Part shown: positions 56,038 through 64,000 of the stretch, one piece after another
How the letters are laid out: every line of letters begins with the position of its first letter
How positions within the stretch are numbered: the first letter of the stretch is position 1
Assembly (NCBI RefSeq): GCF_035994185.1
Contig: NZ_CP108538.1
Coordinates: forward strand, 6,487,501-6,551,500
Reading direction: 5' to 3'
Source of the DNA: Streptomyces sp. NBC_01217
GTDB lineage: Bacteria; Actinomycetota; Actinomycetes; Streptomycetales; Streptomycetaceae
Length of the DNA stretch: 64,000 nt
Program-made: the position numbers and the translations under genes
The notes under the pieces: generated by a model
What the model saw: only the letters and a program-made list of their open reading frames with translations
The model's database searches: none
What the model was told of the DNA's origin: nothing

Positions 56038-56756
56038 GCCGAGCGGCCCTCCGCATCGGATACGGCGGGCAGGGCGACGGTGGCGACGCGACGGCCGTCC
56101 AGCAGCGGGACCGTACGGTCGGCGAGGGCGGCGACCTCCGCGTCATGGGTGGCGAGCACGACCGTGATGCCGTGCGAGCGGGCCGCGCTGGTGAGGGTGC
56201 GCAGCACATGCGTGCGGTCGGTGCGGTGCAGGGTCGCGGTCGGCTCGTCGGCGAAGATCACCGAGGGCGAGGCGGCCAGCGCGCGGGCCACGGCGATCCG
56301 CTGGCGCTGCCCCTGGGGCAGCGTGTGCGGCCGCTTCTTGGCGCAGACGTCGATGTCGAGCCGCTCCAGCCACTCCAGGGCGGTCTTCCTCGCCTCCCGG
56401 TGCGAGGATCCGCGCAGCAGCAGCGGAAGGGCCACGTTCTCCCAGGTGTTCAGCTCCGGTACGAGCTGGGGCTCGGGGGCGATCCAGCCGAACCTGTCGC
56501 GGCGCAGCCGTTCGCGCAGCCGGGGGCCCATCGTGTGGACGGGAACGCTGTTGAACCACACCTCGCCGTCCTGGGGCACCAGTTGACCGGAGAGGCAGTG
56601 CAGGAGGGTCGTCTTGCCGCTGCCCCTGGGTCCGGTCACGGCGAGGATCTCGCCGTCGCGGACCTCCATGGAGACACCGCCGAGCGCCGGTGCGCCGTTG
56701 TGGGAGTGGTGCAGGGAACGCGCCCAGATCACGTCGTTGTCCGGCGGGGCCACCAT
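56019..56756 (-). CDS. ABC transporter ATP-binding protein
   Basis: A 245-residue ATPase. Walker A is GPRGSGKTT, Walker B SVIFADEPT and the H-loop ATHDAE. The signature reads LPQGQRQR rather than LSGGQ, a degenerate form. It resembles the LolD/MacB-type export ATPases. ATG 56756 has GAGG eight bases upstream; GTG 56765 is an alternative start. It overlaps the membrane subunit. Confidence 0.85.
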   Translation of the reverse strand: MVAPPDNDVIWARSLHHSHNGAPALGGVSMEVRDGEILAVTGPRGSGKTTLLHCLSGQLVPQDGEVWFNSVPVHTMGPRLRERLRRDRFGWIAPEPQLVPELNTWENVALPLLLRGSSHREARKTALEWLERLDIDVCAKKRPHTLPQGQRQRIAVARALAASPSVIFADEPTATLHRTDRTHVLRTLTSAARSHGITVVLATHDAEVAALADRTVPLLDGRRVATVALPAVSDAEGRSACSLSV

Positions 56757-56866
56757 GGCGTACACCTCGGTTCAGTTCGTCTGTCCTGTCCCTCTTACGG
56801 GGGAACGAAGAGGGGGCCGATGGGTCACTCGGCACCGTAAGGATTCGAACCGCGGTGTGGGCACAG

Positions 56867-56920
56867 CACACGGCCCGGGTGCGCTCCATCCCACTCGAAT
56901 GGGCGCATCCGGGCCGTGTG
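56867..56920 (-). terminator. Large hairpin terminator after the aminotransferase gene
   Basis: An 18-bp stem with one G-T pair (56867-56884 with 56903-56920) begins nine bases past the aminotransferase stop. It also separates that unit from the ABC pair on the same strand. Confidence 0.85.
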
Positions 56921-56929
56921 AAGTGCCGG

Positions 56930-58291
56930 TCAGAGCTTGGTCCACGCCTCCGTGAGGACGGTCCGCAGGGTGCCCTCGATCTCGTCGAACGTCGACTGGT
57001 CGGAGATCAGCGGCGGCGCGAGCTGGACGACCGGGTCGCCGCGGTCGTCGGCCCGGCAGTACAGGCCGTTCTCGTACAGCGCCTTGGAGAGGAAGCCGTA
57101 CAGGACGCGCTCGGTCTCCTCGTCGGTGAAGGTCTCCTTGGTGACCTTGTCCTTCACCAGCTCGATGCCGTAGAAGAAGCCGTTGCCGCGGACGTCGCCG
57201 ACGATCGGCAGGTCGTGCAGCTTCTGCAGCGTCGTGAAGAACGCGTTCTCGTTGTCCAGGACGTGCTGGTTGAGGCCCTCGCGCTCGAAGATGTCGAGGT
57301 TGGCGAGGCCGACCGCAGCGGAGACCGGGTGGCCACCGAAGGTGTAGCCGTGCAGGAAGGTGTTGCCGCCCTCGTAGAACGGCGCGGCGATCCGGTCCGA
57401 GACGATGCAGGCACCGATCGGGGAGTAGCCCGAGGTCATGCCCTTGGCGCAGGTGATCATGTCCGGCACGTAGCCGAACTTGTCGCAGGCGAACATCGTG
57501 CCCAGACGGCCGAAGGCGCAGATGACCTCGTCGGAGACGAGCAGGACGTCGTACTTGTCGCAGATCTCGCGCACGCGCTGGAAGTATCCGGGCGGCGGCG
57601 GGAAGCAGCCACCGGCGTTCTGCACCGGCTCCAGGAAGACCGCGGCGACGGTCTCCGCGCCCTCGAACAGGATCTCCTGCTCGATCTGGTCGGCGGCCCA
57701 GCGGCCGAAGGCCTCCGGGTCGTCGCCGTGGATCGGGGCGCGGTAGATGTTGGTGTTCGGCACCTTGTGCGCGCCGGGGACCAGCGGCTCGAAGGGGGCC
57801 TTCAGGGCCGGCAGGCCGGTGATCGACAGGGCGCCCTGCGGGGTGCCGTGGTAGGCGACCGCACGCGAGATGACCTTGTACTTGGTCGGCTTGCCCTGGA
57901 GCTTGAAGTACTGCTTGGCCAGCTTCCAGGCCGTCTCGACGGCCTCGCCGCCACCGGTGGTGAAGAAGACCTTGTTGAGGTCACCCGGCGCGTAGTCGGC
58001 GAGGCGCTCGGCCAGCTCGACCGCCTTGGGGTGGGCGTAGGACCAGACCGGGAAGAAGCCCAGCTCCTGGCCCTGCTTGTACGCCGCCTCGGCGAGCTCG
58101 TGACGGCCGTGACCCGCGTTGACCACGAACAGGCCGGACAGGCCGTCGAGGTAGCGCTTGCCCTGATCGTCGTAGATGTAGGTGCCCTCGCCACGCACGA
58201 TGGTGGGAACGGGCGCGTTCTCGTAGTCCGACATGCGGGTGAAATGCATCCACAGGTGGTCGTACGCGGTTCGGCTGAGGTCCTTGCTCAC
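56930..58291 (-). CDS. Class III aminotransferase, probably polyamine/omega-amine type
   Basis: A 453-residue PLP enzyme. The class III signature is around VLLVSDEVICAFGRLG, and the Schiff-base lysine is in ITCAKGMTSGYSPIG. FFTTGGGEAVETAWKLAKQY and FLEPVQNAGG are also conserved. Relatives use putrescine, cadaverine, GABA or pyruvate partners. The adjacent Lrp regulator and aldehyde dehydrogenase suggest a diamine or GABA route. GTG 58291 follows the lrp-type gene by two bases; GTG 58309 would overlap it. Neither has a strong SD. Confidence 0.88.
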   Translation of the reverse strand: MSKDLSRTAYDHLWMHFTRMSDYENAPVPTIVRGEGTYIYDDQGKRYLDGLSGLFVVNAGHGRHELAEAAYKQGQELGFFPVWSYAHPKAVELAERLADYAPGDLNKVFFTTGGGEAVETAWKLAKQYFKLQGKPTKYKVISRAVAYHGTPQGALSITGLPALKAPFEPLVPGAHKVPNTNIYRAPIHGDDPEAFGRWAADQIEQEILFEGAETVAAVFLEPVQNAGGCFPPPPGYFQRVREICDKYDVLLVSDEVICAFGRLGTMFACDKFGYVPDMITCAKGMTSGYSPIGACIVSDRIAAPFYEGGNTFLHGYTFGGHPVSAAVGLANLDIFEREGLNQHVLDNENAFFTTLQKLHDLPIVGDVRGNGFFYGIELVKDKVTKETFTDEETERVLYGFLSKALYENGLYCRADDRGDPVVQLAPPLISDQSTFDEIEGTLRTVLTEAWTKL

Positions 58292-58293
58292 GG

Positions 58294-58785
58294 CTATCGG
58301 GTTCCCCACATATAGGTCTGCTTCTTGAGCTTCAGGTACACGAAGCTCTCGGTGGAGCGCACCCCGGGGATGGCCCGGATGCGTTTGTTGATCGTTTCCA
58401 GCAGGTGGTCGTCGTCCTCGCAGACGATCTCCACCATCAGGTCGAAGGAGCCCGCGGTCATCACCACGTACTCGCACTCGGCCATGGCCGACAGCGCCTC
58501 CGCGACGGGATCGAGGTCGCCTTCGACATTGATGCCGACCATCGCCTGCCGCCGGAATCCCACGGTGAGCGGGTCCGTGACGGCGACGATCTGCATCACG
58601 CCCTGGTCGAGCAGCTTCTGGACGCGCTGCCGCACGGCCGCTTCGGAGAGGCCGACGGCCTTGCCGATCGCGGCGTACGGACGACGTCCGTCCTCCTGGA
58701 GCTGCTCGATGATTGCGAGGGACACGGCATCGACCGTTGGGGACGATCCGTTCCCGGTCCTGGAGTCTGCGCTGCGACTGGCCAC
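58294..58785 (-). CDS. Lrp/AsnC-family regulator
   Basis: A 163-residue regulator. The helix-turn-helix is DGRRPYAAIGKAVGLSEAAV followed by RQRVQKLL. The C-terminal RAM domain has YVVMTAGSFDLMVEIVCEDD and AIPGVRSTESFVYLKLKKQ. From memory, the S. coelicolor gene in this position controls polyamine use; the assignment is not checked. It is transcribed with the aminotransferase and diverges from the dehydrogenase. GTG 58785 is the preferred start; GTG 58800 is possible. Confidence 0.9.
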   Translation of the reverse strand: MASRSADSRTGNGSSPTVDAVSLAIIEQLQEDGRRPYAAIGKAVGLSEAAVRQRVQKLLDQGVMQIVAVTDPLTVGFRRQAMVGINVEGDLDPVAEALSAMAECEYVVMTAGSFDLMVEIVCEDDDHLLETINKRIRAIPGVRSTESFVYLKLKKQTYMWGTR

Positions 58786-58964
58786 GGATCCACTGTGCAC
58801 CGGGACTCGTCTGTCTGGCAACCCCGGATCGATGAAATTCGTTGTTTGAAGGTCTGGATCTCACCGAATCCGAAGTTCACGGCGGTTGGGCATGTCGAAA
58901 GCGATACCTGAGCGACTAGGCTGGTGCATCTCACCCATTGGACGTGTCGACAGGAGGGGTGGTT

Positions 58965-60404
58965 GTGACCACCGAGGTGCGCCGTCTGCGCAACTACATC
59001 AACGGAGAGTTCCGGGACGCCGCTGACGGGCGGACCATCGATGTGGTCAACCCGGCGACGGAAGAGGTCTACGCGACCTCCCCGCTCTCCGGCCAGGCCG
59101 ATGTCGATGCCGCGATGGACGCCGCCGCGGCCGCCTTCCCCGCCTGGCGGGATGCCACGCCCGCCGAGCGTCAGAGGGCTCTGCTGAAGATCGCGGACGC
59201 CTTCGAGGAGCGCGCCGAGGATCTCATCGCCGCCGAGTCGGAGAACACCGGCAAGCCGATCGAGCTGACCCGCACCGAAGAGATCCCGCCCATGGTGGAC
59301 CAGATCCGCTTCTTCGCGGGCGCGGCGCGGATGCTCGAAGGCCGCTCGGCCGGTGAGTACATGGAGGGCCTCACCTCCATCGTCCGCCGCGAGCCGGTCG
59401 GTGTCTGCGCGCAGGTCGCGCCGTGGAACTACCCGATGATGATGGCCGTCTGGAAGTTCGCCCCGGCGCTCGCCGCGGGCAACACCGTCGTCATCAAGCC
59501 GTCCGACACCACCCCGGCGTCGACCGTGCTGATCGCCGAGATCATCGGCCAGATCCTGCCCAAGGGCGTCTTCAACGTCATCTGCGGCGACCGCGACACC
59601 GGCCGCGCGATGGTCGAGCACCCGATTCCGGCGATGGCCTCCATCACCGGCTCGGTGCGGGCCGGCATGCAGGTCGCCGAGTCCGCGGCCAAGGACGTCA
59701 AGCGGGTCCACCTGGAGCTGGGCGGCAAGGCCCCGGTCGTCGTGTTCGAGGACACCGACATCGCCAAGGCCGTCGAGGGCATCTCCGTCGCGGGCTACTT
59801 CAACGCGGGCCAGGACTGTACGGCCGCGACCCGCGTCCTGGTCCACGAGTCGATCCACGACGAGTTCGTCACCGCCCTGGCCAAGGCCGCCGCCGACACC
59901 AAGACGGGGCAGCCGGACGACGAGGACGTGCTGTACGGTCCGCTCAACAACGCCAACCAGCTGAAGCAGGTCAGCGGCTTCATCGAGCGGCTCCCCGCCC
60001 ACGCCAAGGTCGAGGCGGGCGGCCACCGGGTCGGCGAGAAGGGCTACTTCTACGCCGCGACCGTCGTCTCGGGCCTCCAGCAGGACGACGAGATCATCCA
60101 GAACGAGGTCTTCGGCCCGGTCATCACCGTCCAGAAGTTCACGGACGAGGCCCAGGCCGTCGCGTACGCCAACGGCGTCGAGTACGCCCTGGCCTCCTCC
60201 GTGTGGACCAAGGACCACGCACGGGCCATGCGGATGTCCAAGAACCTCGACTTCGGCTGTGTGTGGATCAACACCCACATTCCGCTCGTCGCCGAGATGC
60301 CGCACGGTGGATTCAAGAAGTCCGGTTACGGCAAGGACCTCTCCGCGTACGGCTTCGAGGACTACACCCGCATCAAGCACGTCATGACGTCGATCGAGGA
60401 CTGA
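58965..60404 (+). CDS. Aldehyde dehydrogenase, probably aminobutyraldehyde type
   Basis: A 479-residue NAD(P)-dependent enzyme. The catalytic Glu is in LELGGKAPVVVFED, and the nucleophilic Cys in NAGQDCTAATR. The start RLRNYINGEFRDAADG and the end GYGKDLSAYGFEDYTRIKHV fit the gamma-aminobutyraldehyde dehydrogenase subfamily. It would oxidise the aldehyde made by the divergent aminotransferase. AGGAGG lies seven bases before GTG 58965. The 179-bp divergent gap should contain the Lrp operator. Confidence 0.92.
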   Translation: MTTEVRRLRNYINGEFRDAADGRTIDVVNPATEEVYATSPLSGQADVDAAMDAAAAAFPAWRDATPAERQRALLKIADAFEERAEDLIAAESENTGKPIELTRTEEIPPMVDQIRFFAGAARMLEGRSAGEYMEGLTSIVRREPVGVCAQVAPWNYPMMMAVWKFAPALAAGNTVVIKPSDTTPASTVLIAEIIGQILPKGVFNVICGDRDTGRAMVEHPIPAMASITGSVRAGMQVAESAAKDVKRVHLELGGKAPVVVFEDTDIAKAVEGISVAGYFNAGQDCTAATRVLVHESIHDEFVTALAKAAADTKTGQPDDEDVLYGPLNNANQLKQVSGFIERLPAHAKVEAGGHRVGEKGYFYAATVVSGLQQDDEIIQNEVFGPVITVQKFTDEAQAVAYANGVEYALASSVWTKDHARAMRMSKNLDFGCVWINTHIPLVAEMPHGGFKKSGYGKDLSAYGFEDYTRIKHVMTSIED

Positions 60405-60424
60405 TCCTCCGTCAGCTGCCGCGT

Positions 60425-60452
60425 ACGGCCCCGGGCCTGAGCCCGGGGCCGT
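60425..60452 (+). terminator. Terminator after the aldehyde dehydrogenase gene
   Basis: A 12-bp perfect stem (60425-60436 with 60441-60452) with a CTGA loop. Only short T and C runs follow. Confidence 0.8.
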
Positions 60453-60477
60453 TCCCGTACCCCGGCATCGACAGGGT

Positions 60478-61485
60478 GTGCGGACGGAGCGTGTGCCGCT
60501 GGACGGTTGGTCCATTGCCCGCGCCGTCGCCCGACCGGCATCCTGCGCGGGTGCGAGCAACCCCGAAGAACCCCATGTCCCGCCGGTCCCCTTCTCCGGG
60601 AAGATCAGCCCGGCGCTGATGAACCACCAGGAGACCGGCCGGGACCTGATCGTCGTCAGCGACTGGATGGCCGCCCGCTTCGTACGGCTCGGCTGGGTGC
60701 AGGAGATGGACCGCGCCGAGCAGCCCAACGTCGCCGAGTACCTCGATCCGCAGCTGCGGATCCCCGCTTTCGACCGGGGCCGGACGCGCAGCGTCCCCTG
60801 GCAGTCCGGGATCACCGGCATCGCCTACAACCGCGGGAAGCTCGGCCGCGAGATCAGGCACCTGAGCGATCTGTGGGCGGACGACCTGCGCGGCAAGGTG
60901 ACGCTGCTGTCCGGACTCGACGAGTCCTTCGCCCTCCTGATGCAGGGCAACGCCGTCGACATCACCCGCTGGGAGCGGGACGACTTCTACGAGGTGTGCG
61001 ACCAGGTGGAGAAGCTGGTGAGGGGAAAACACATCCGCCGCTTCACCGGCAACGACTACATCAAGGACCTGTCGACCGGCGATGTGCTCGCCTGCCAGGC
61101 CTACTCCGGCGACGTCATCCAGCTCCAGGCCGACAACCCGGACATCGAGTTCGTCGTGCCCGAGGAGGGCGCCGAACTCTGGGCGGAATCCCTCATGATC
61201 CCCAACCTCGCCCGCCACAAGAGCAATGCCGAGAAGCTCATCGACTACTACTACGAGCCGGAGGTCGCCGCGGAGCTCGCGACCTGGGTCAACTACGTCT
61301 GCCCTGTCCCCGCCGCCCGCGAGGTGCTGGCCTCGTCCAAGGACGAGGAGACGGCCGCGCTCGCCGAGGACCCGCTGATCTTCCCCGACGACGCGATGCG
61401 CAAACGGCTGGCGATCACACGCGACATCACGTCCGAGGAGCGCCCCGGATTCGCGAAGAAGTGGAACTCCATCGTCGGCCTGTGA
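60478..61485 (+). pseudogene. N-terminally truncated PotD-like polyamine-binding protein
   Basis: The last 290 codons encode the C-terminal two-thirds of a spermidine/putrescine-binding protein. Family blocks include FSGKISPALMNHQETGRDLI, WMAARFVRLGWVQEMD, RFTGNDYIKDLSTGDVLACQ, YSGDVIQLQADNPDIEFVVP and LIDYYYEPEVAAELATWVNY. The expected Tat/lipoprotein signal and the first lobe, roughly 100 residues, are absent. The first 37 codons, from GTG 60478, are not family-like and have no signal peptide. No permease or ATPase genes follow. It would be cytoplasmic and non-functional as a binding protein unless the start lies elsewhere. Confidence 0.75.
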
Positions 61486-61538
61486 GCCGTACCGGGGGCG
61501 GCGTAAAGAGCAGGTAAACGCGGGCGTACGCTGCGGAC

Positions 61539-62084
61539 ATGAGCGAGCGAAGAGCCTTGCTGAGGCGCATACGCGTGTGGGTGGCCGTCTTTGTCGTCTG
61601 TCTGGTGCTGAGCGGGCTGACCGCCTTCCCGCTCGTCCATGAACTCCACTGGGCCGAGGACCTGCTGAAGTCCTCGGCCTCTCCCGTACCCGAGCACTTC
61701 CCGGCCCTGATGGAGTGGATCACCCGGGTCCGCACCGGCCTCGACGAGGCCGACGCGAAGTACCCCTTCGTGCTGTACGGCACCGACTGGCTGGCCTTCG
61801 CGCACCTCGTCATCGCGGTCGCCTTCTACGGCCCCTACCGCGACCCGGTCCGCAACATCTGGGTCGTCGAGTTCGGCATGATCGCCTGCGCCGGGATCAT
61901 TCCGCTCGCCCTGATCTGCGGGCCGATCCGCGGCATCCCCTTCTGGTGGTCGGTCATCGACATGTCGTTCGGCGTCTTCGGGGTGCTCCCGCTGCTCGTC
62001 GTACGCCGCATGATCAAGCGGCTGGAGGCGCTGCCGCAGGGGCCGGAACCGGCACCGGCGACGGCACCTGCGACGGCCGCCTGA
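61539..62084 (+). CDS. Integral membrane protein, four helices
   Basis: A 181-residue hydrophobic protein with helices near WVAVFVVCLVLSGLTAFPLV, AHLVIAVAFYGPY, GMIACAGIIPLALICGPI and MSFGVFGVLPLLVVRRM. A Pro/Ala-rich tail ends it. ATG 61539 is the start. It is similar to proteins I know only as hypothetical in Streptomyces, and no function can be assigned. Confidence 0.8.
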   Translation: MSERRALLRRIRVWVAVFVVCLVLSGLTAFPLVHELHWAEDLLKSSASPVPEHFPALMEWITRVRTGLDEADAKYPFVLYGTDWLAFAHLVIAVAFYGPYRDPVRNIWVVEFGMIACAGIIPLALICGPIRGIPFWWSVIDMSFGVFGVLPLLVVRRMIKRLEALPQGPEPAPATAPATAA

Positions 62085-62096
62085 GCCGGATCCCGG

Positions 62097-62400
62097 TCAC
62101 GGCTTCCGCGCCATCGCGCCGAACTGGGCGACCCGCACCGCACCGGGCTCCGCGCGCCAGTGCGCGCAGGACACGATGCCCGGCTCCACCAGGTCCAGCC
62201 CCGTCAGGAACGTGACCTCGTGCGTGTTGCCGGCGGTCGGCAGGCCGGCCGATGTCCAGGAACTGGCCGATCCCCGCGTCACCGGCGAGATACCGCACGG
62301 CCCGCCCCAGGAACGCCCGGTCGGCGCGCGCGCCACTTCGCCGATGCCCGGATACATGGTGGTGACCCGGTCGCCGACCGCGCGGTGCCGGACCGGTTCA
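62097..62400 (-). pseudogene. Decayed SAM-dependent methyltransferase (SAV2177/DUF574-like) remnant
   Basis: Translating the minus strand gives pieces of the Streptomyces S-adenosyl methyltransferase family in order, but in alternating frames. First VGDRVTTMYPGIGEVARA, then in a second frame RAFLGRAVRYLAGDAGIGQF with LDIG, then back in the first frame LPTAGNTHEV. This is joined directly to FLTGLDLVEPGIVSCAHW and the C-terminal GAMARKP. The roughly 120-140 residues expected between NTHEV and FLTGL are missing, as is the N-terminal third. The remnant begins at the stop of the glycerophosphodiesterase gene. Confidence 0.75.
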
Positions 62401-63102
62401 AGAAGGGCCGGTGGGCGGGGAATCGGCCAGGACGCTGTGCAGGGCGTCGACCCGGTTGGTGGTGATCGAGTCGACCCCCTGCCGCACGAGGCGGCGCATG
62501 GTGCGCCTGGTGTCGGCGGTCCAGGCGGAGACCAGCAGTCCGTCCCGGTGGAGACGGTCCGTCAGCTCCCGGTCCACCAGGCCGAACCGGTAGTTCAGCC
62601 ACCGCGGCCGCACCGCGTCGAGCAGCGTGGCGCGTGGCGGTGCGAGGGTCGTCCAGGTCAGGGCGATCTCGGCGTTCGGATCGGCGGCGCGCACCCGCAG
62701 CATGGCATCGGGGCCCGCGCAGTAGTACGCCCGCTCGCCGGCCCCGCACTCGCGCACCACGCCGACGGCCCGGCGTACGGAACCGTCGGTCGAGCCGGGC
62801 AGATCGACCATGACGCGGTGCGCCCCGGCGGCGAGCAGGGCATCGCGCAGCGTGGGCACACCGCCCCCGGTCAGCTCGGTGAGCTCCTGGTGGGTGAGCC
62901 GGTCCAGGCGTACGTCATGACCCCACAGCCGCCCCAGCGTGGCGTCGTGCAGCAGGACCGGTACGCCGTCGCGGGTGACCCGCACATCGATCTCGACCGC
63001 GTCCGCCCCCCGTTCGAGGGCGGAGCGGATCGAGGGCAGCGTGTTCTCGCGGACACGGTACGGATCGCCGCGGTGGGCCACGGCGGTGACAGTGGTGGCC
63101 AT
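62398..63102 (-). CDS. Glycerophosphodiester phosphodiesterase
   Basis: A 234-residue TIM-barrel enzyme. The catalytic pair is in TAVAHRGDPYRVRENT, the metal ligands in AVEIDVRVTRDGVPVLLHD, and the final barrel strand in VSAWTADTRRTMRRLVRQGVDSITTN. It has no signal peptide, so it is cytoplasmic, probably releasing glycerol 3-phosphate from phospholipid breakdown products. Its stop lies at the edge of the methyltransferase remnant. It is 21 bases from the adenosine deaminase stop, so it is likely co-transcribed with that gene. Confidence 0.9.
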   Translation of the reverse strand: MATTVTAVAHRGDPYRVRENTLPSIRSALERGADAVEIDVRVTRDGVPVLLHDATLGRLWGHDVRLDRLTHQELTELTGGGVPTLRDALLAAGAHRVMVDLPGSTDGSVRRAVGVVRECGAGERAYYCAGPDAMLRVRAADPNAEIALTWTTLAPPRATLLDAVRPRWLNYRFGLVDRELTDRLHRDGLLVSAWTADTRRTMRRLVRQGVDSITTNRVDALHSVLADSPPTGPS

Positions 63103-63123
63103 GGGGCCATTGTGACCACCGGG

Positions 63124-64000
63124 TCAGCGGCCGGTGCGCTCCAGCCAGTTCGCCGTGTACGTGTCGATCTCGGCGGCCAGCGTCCGCTTTCCGGCCGCGT
63201 CGAGGTACGAGGCCTCGACCGCGTTCTTCGCCAGCGCCGCGAGACCGCGCTCGTCCAGGCCGAGGAGGCGGGCGGCCACCCCGTACTCGTTGTTGAGGTC
63301 CGTGCCGAACATCGGCGGGTCGTCGCTGTTGATGGTGACCAGGACGCCCGCCTGCACCATCTCCCTGACCGGGTGCTGCTCGATGTCCGCCACCGCGCGG
63401 GTCGCGATGTTCGAGGTCGGGCAGACCTCCAGCGGGATGCGGTGCTCGGCGAGGTGGGCAAGCAGCCTCGGGTCCTGTACGGAGGTGGTGCCGTGGCCGA
63501 TGCGCTCGGCGCGCAGATGGGTCAGTGCGTCCCAGACGGTCTGCGGCCCGGTGGTCTCCCCGGCGTGCGGCACGGAGTGCAGGCCCTCGGCGATCGCCCG
63601 GTCGAAGTAGGGCTTGAACTGCGGGCGGGGTACGCCGATCTCCGGGCCGCCGAGCCCGAACGAGACGAGGCCCTCGGGCCGCAGGTCCACGGCGAGCCGG
63701 ACGGTCTCCTCGGCCGATTCGAGCCCGGCCTCGCCGGGAATGTCGAAGCACCAGCGCAGGACGACCCCGAGCTCGGCCTCGGCCGCCTTGCGGGCGTCCT
63801 CTATCGCCTCCATGAACGCCTGCTCCGGGATGCCGCGCCGGGTCGAGCTGAACGGGGTGACGGTCAGCTCCGCGTAACGGATGTTCTGCCGGGCCATGTC
63901 ACGGGCGACCTCGAAGGTCAGCAGCCGGACGTCCTCCGGGGTGCGGATCAGGTCCACGACGGAGAGATACACCTCGATGAAGTGCCTGAAGTCCGTGAAG
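63124..64000 (-). CDS. add: Adenosine deaminase, 5' end beyond window
   Basis: The C-terminal 292 or so residues of adenosine deaminase; the gene continues past the right edge. Zinc and catalytic motifs are SVPHAGETTGP (His and Glu), ERIGHGT and VTINSDDPPMFG (the Asp pair). RYAELTVTPFSS, near the left part, is also conserved. It converts adenosine to inosine in purine salvage. The missing N-terminus would carry the first HxH zinc ligands. Confidence 0.94.
   Translation of the reverse strand, partial: FTDFRHFIEVYLSVVDLIRTPEDVRLLTFEVARDMARQNIRYAELTVTPFSSTRRGIPEQAFMEAIEDARKAAEAELGVVLRWCFDIPGEAGLESAEETVRLAVDLRPEGLVSFGLGGPEIGVPRPQFKPYFDRAIAEGLHSVPHAGETTGPQTVWDALTHLRAERIGHGTTSVQDPRLLAHLAEHRIPLEVCPTSNIATRAVADIEQHPVREMVQAGVLVTINSDDPPMFGTDLNNEYGVAARLLGLDERGLAALAKNAVEASYLDAAGKRTLAAEIDTYTANWLERTGR

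Noticed and set aside
56838..56860. GGATTCGAACC resembling the T-arm of a minus-strand tRNA
   Set aside because: Only two base pairs of the T-stem can form, and no acceptor, D or anticodon arms are found nearby.
60575..60619. ATG reading MSRRSP as a surviving Tat signal of the polyamine-binding protein
   Set aside because: It is in a different frame from the conserved part and stops after 14 codons; the likeness is too short to trust.

Overview
The window is about 64 kb of very GC-rich DNA with frequent GTG starts and purine-rich Shine-Dalgarno (SD) sites. It carries whiG, nsdA, glcP, a GlnR-type box in front of amtB and a four-gene signal peptidase cluster. Together these point to a Streptomyces chromosome core. 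From memory, the gene order follows the S. coelicolor segment running roughly from SCO5569 to SCO5660. No prophage, insertion sequence, CRISPR array, tRNA or rRNA was found.

Layout. Positions 1-6500 hold a DivIVA-like coiled-coil gene, YceD/DUF177-rpmF-rnc, mutM, an HxlR regulator, a secreted CAP protein, acylphosphatase and a 70-residue coiled-coil gene. Positions 6500-16700 hold smc, glucose permease glcP, a flavin oxidoreductase, an NCS1 permease, ftsY and an orphan primase/polymerase-like gene. Positions 17100-26600 hold nsdA, the amtB-glnK-glnD nitrogen operon behind a GlnR-like box, ffh and a damaged ftsH-family locus. Positions 26600-36300 hold a methyltransferase, an archaeal-type proS, a zincin, rpsP-khpA-rimM-trmD-rplS and four type I signal peptidases. 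Positions 36300-48970 hold NUDIX, DUF2469, yraN, comM, dprA, whiG, a TetR gene, an M23 peptidase, then rpsB-tsf-pyrH-frr-cdsA and rlmN. Positions 49000-56800 hold a TPP riboswitch with thiB-thiP-thiQ, an SRPBCC protein, a LOG-family protein and an ABC exporter pair. Positions 56900-64000 hold an Lrp-aminotransferase-aldehyde dehydrogenase module, a truncated polyamine-binding protein, a membrane protein, a methyltransferase pseudogene, a glycerophosphodiesterase and the 3' part of adenosine deaminase.

How the genes fit together. Much of the window serves translation (ribosomal proteins, tRNA and rRNA methylation, EF-Ts, ribosome recycling), protein export (FtsY, Ffh, four signal peptidases), chromosome organisation (SMC) and nitrogen control. 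The genes near the right end suggest amine breakdown by transamination and aldehyde oxidation.

The most notable observations are three decayed loci. An ftsH-type protease gene has lost its periplasmic domain and second membrane segment and changes frame. A PotD-like binding protein lacks its N-terminus and its transporter. A SAM-methyltransferase remnant has two frame switches and an internal deletion. I did not find a convincing new multi-gene system. Less-explained items are a tandem 13-bp repeat and a 14-bp repeat array flanking the small gene ahead of smc, a duplicated 33-residue block in the first coiled-coil protein, and a 310-bp antisense overlap between an M23 peptidase gene and a TetR gene.
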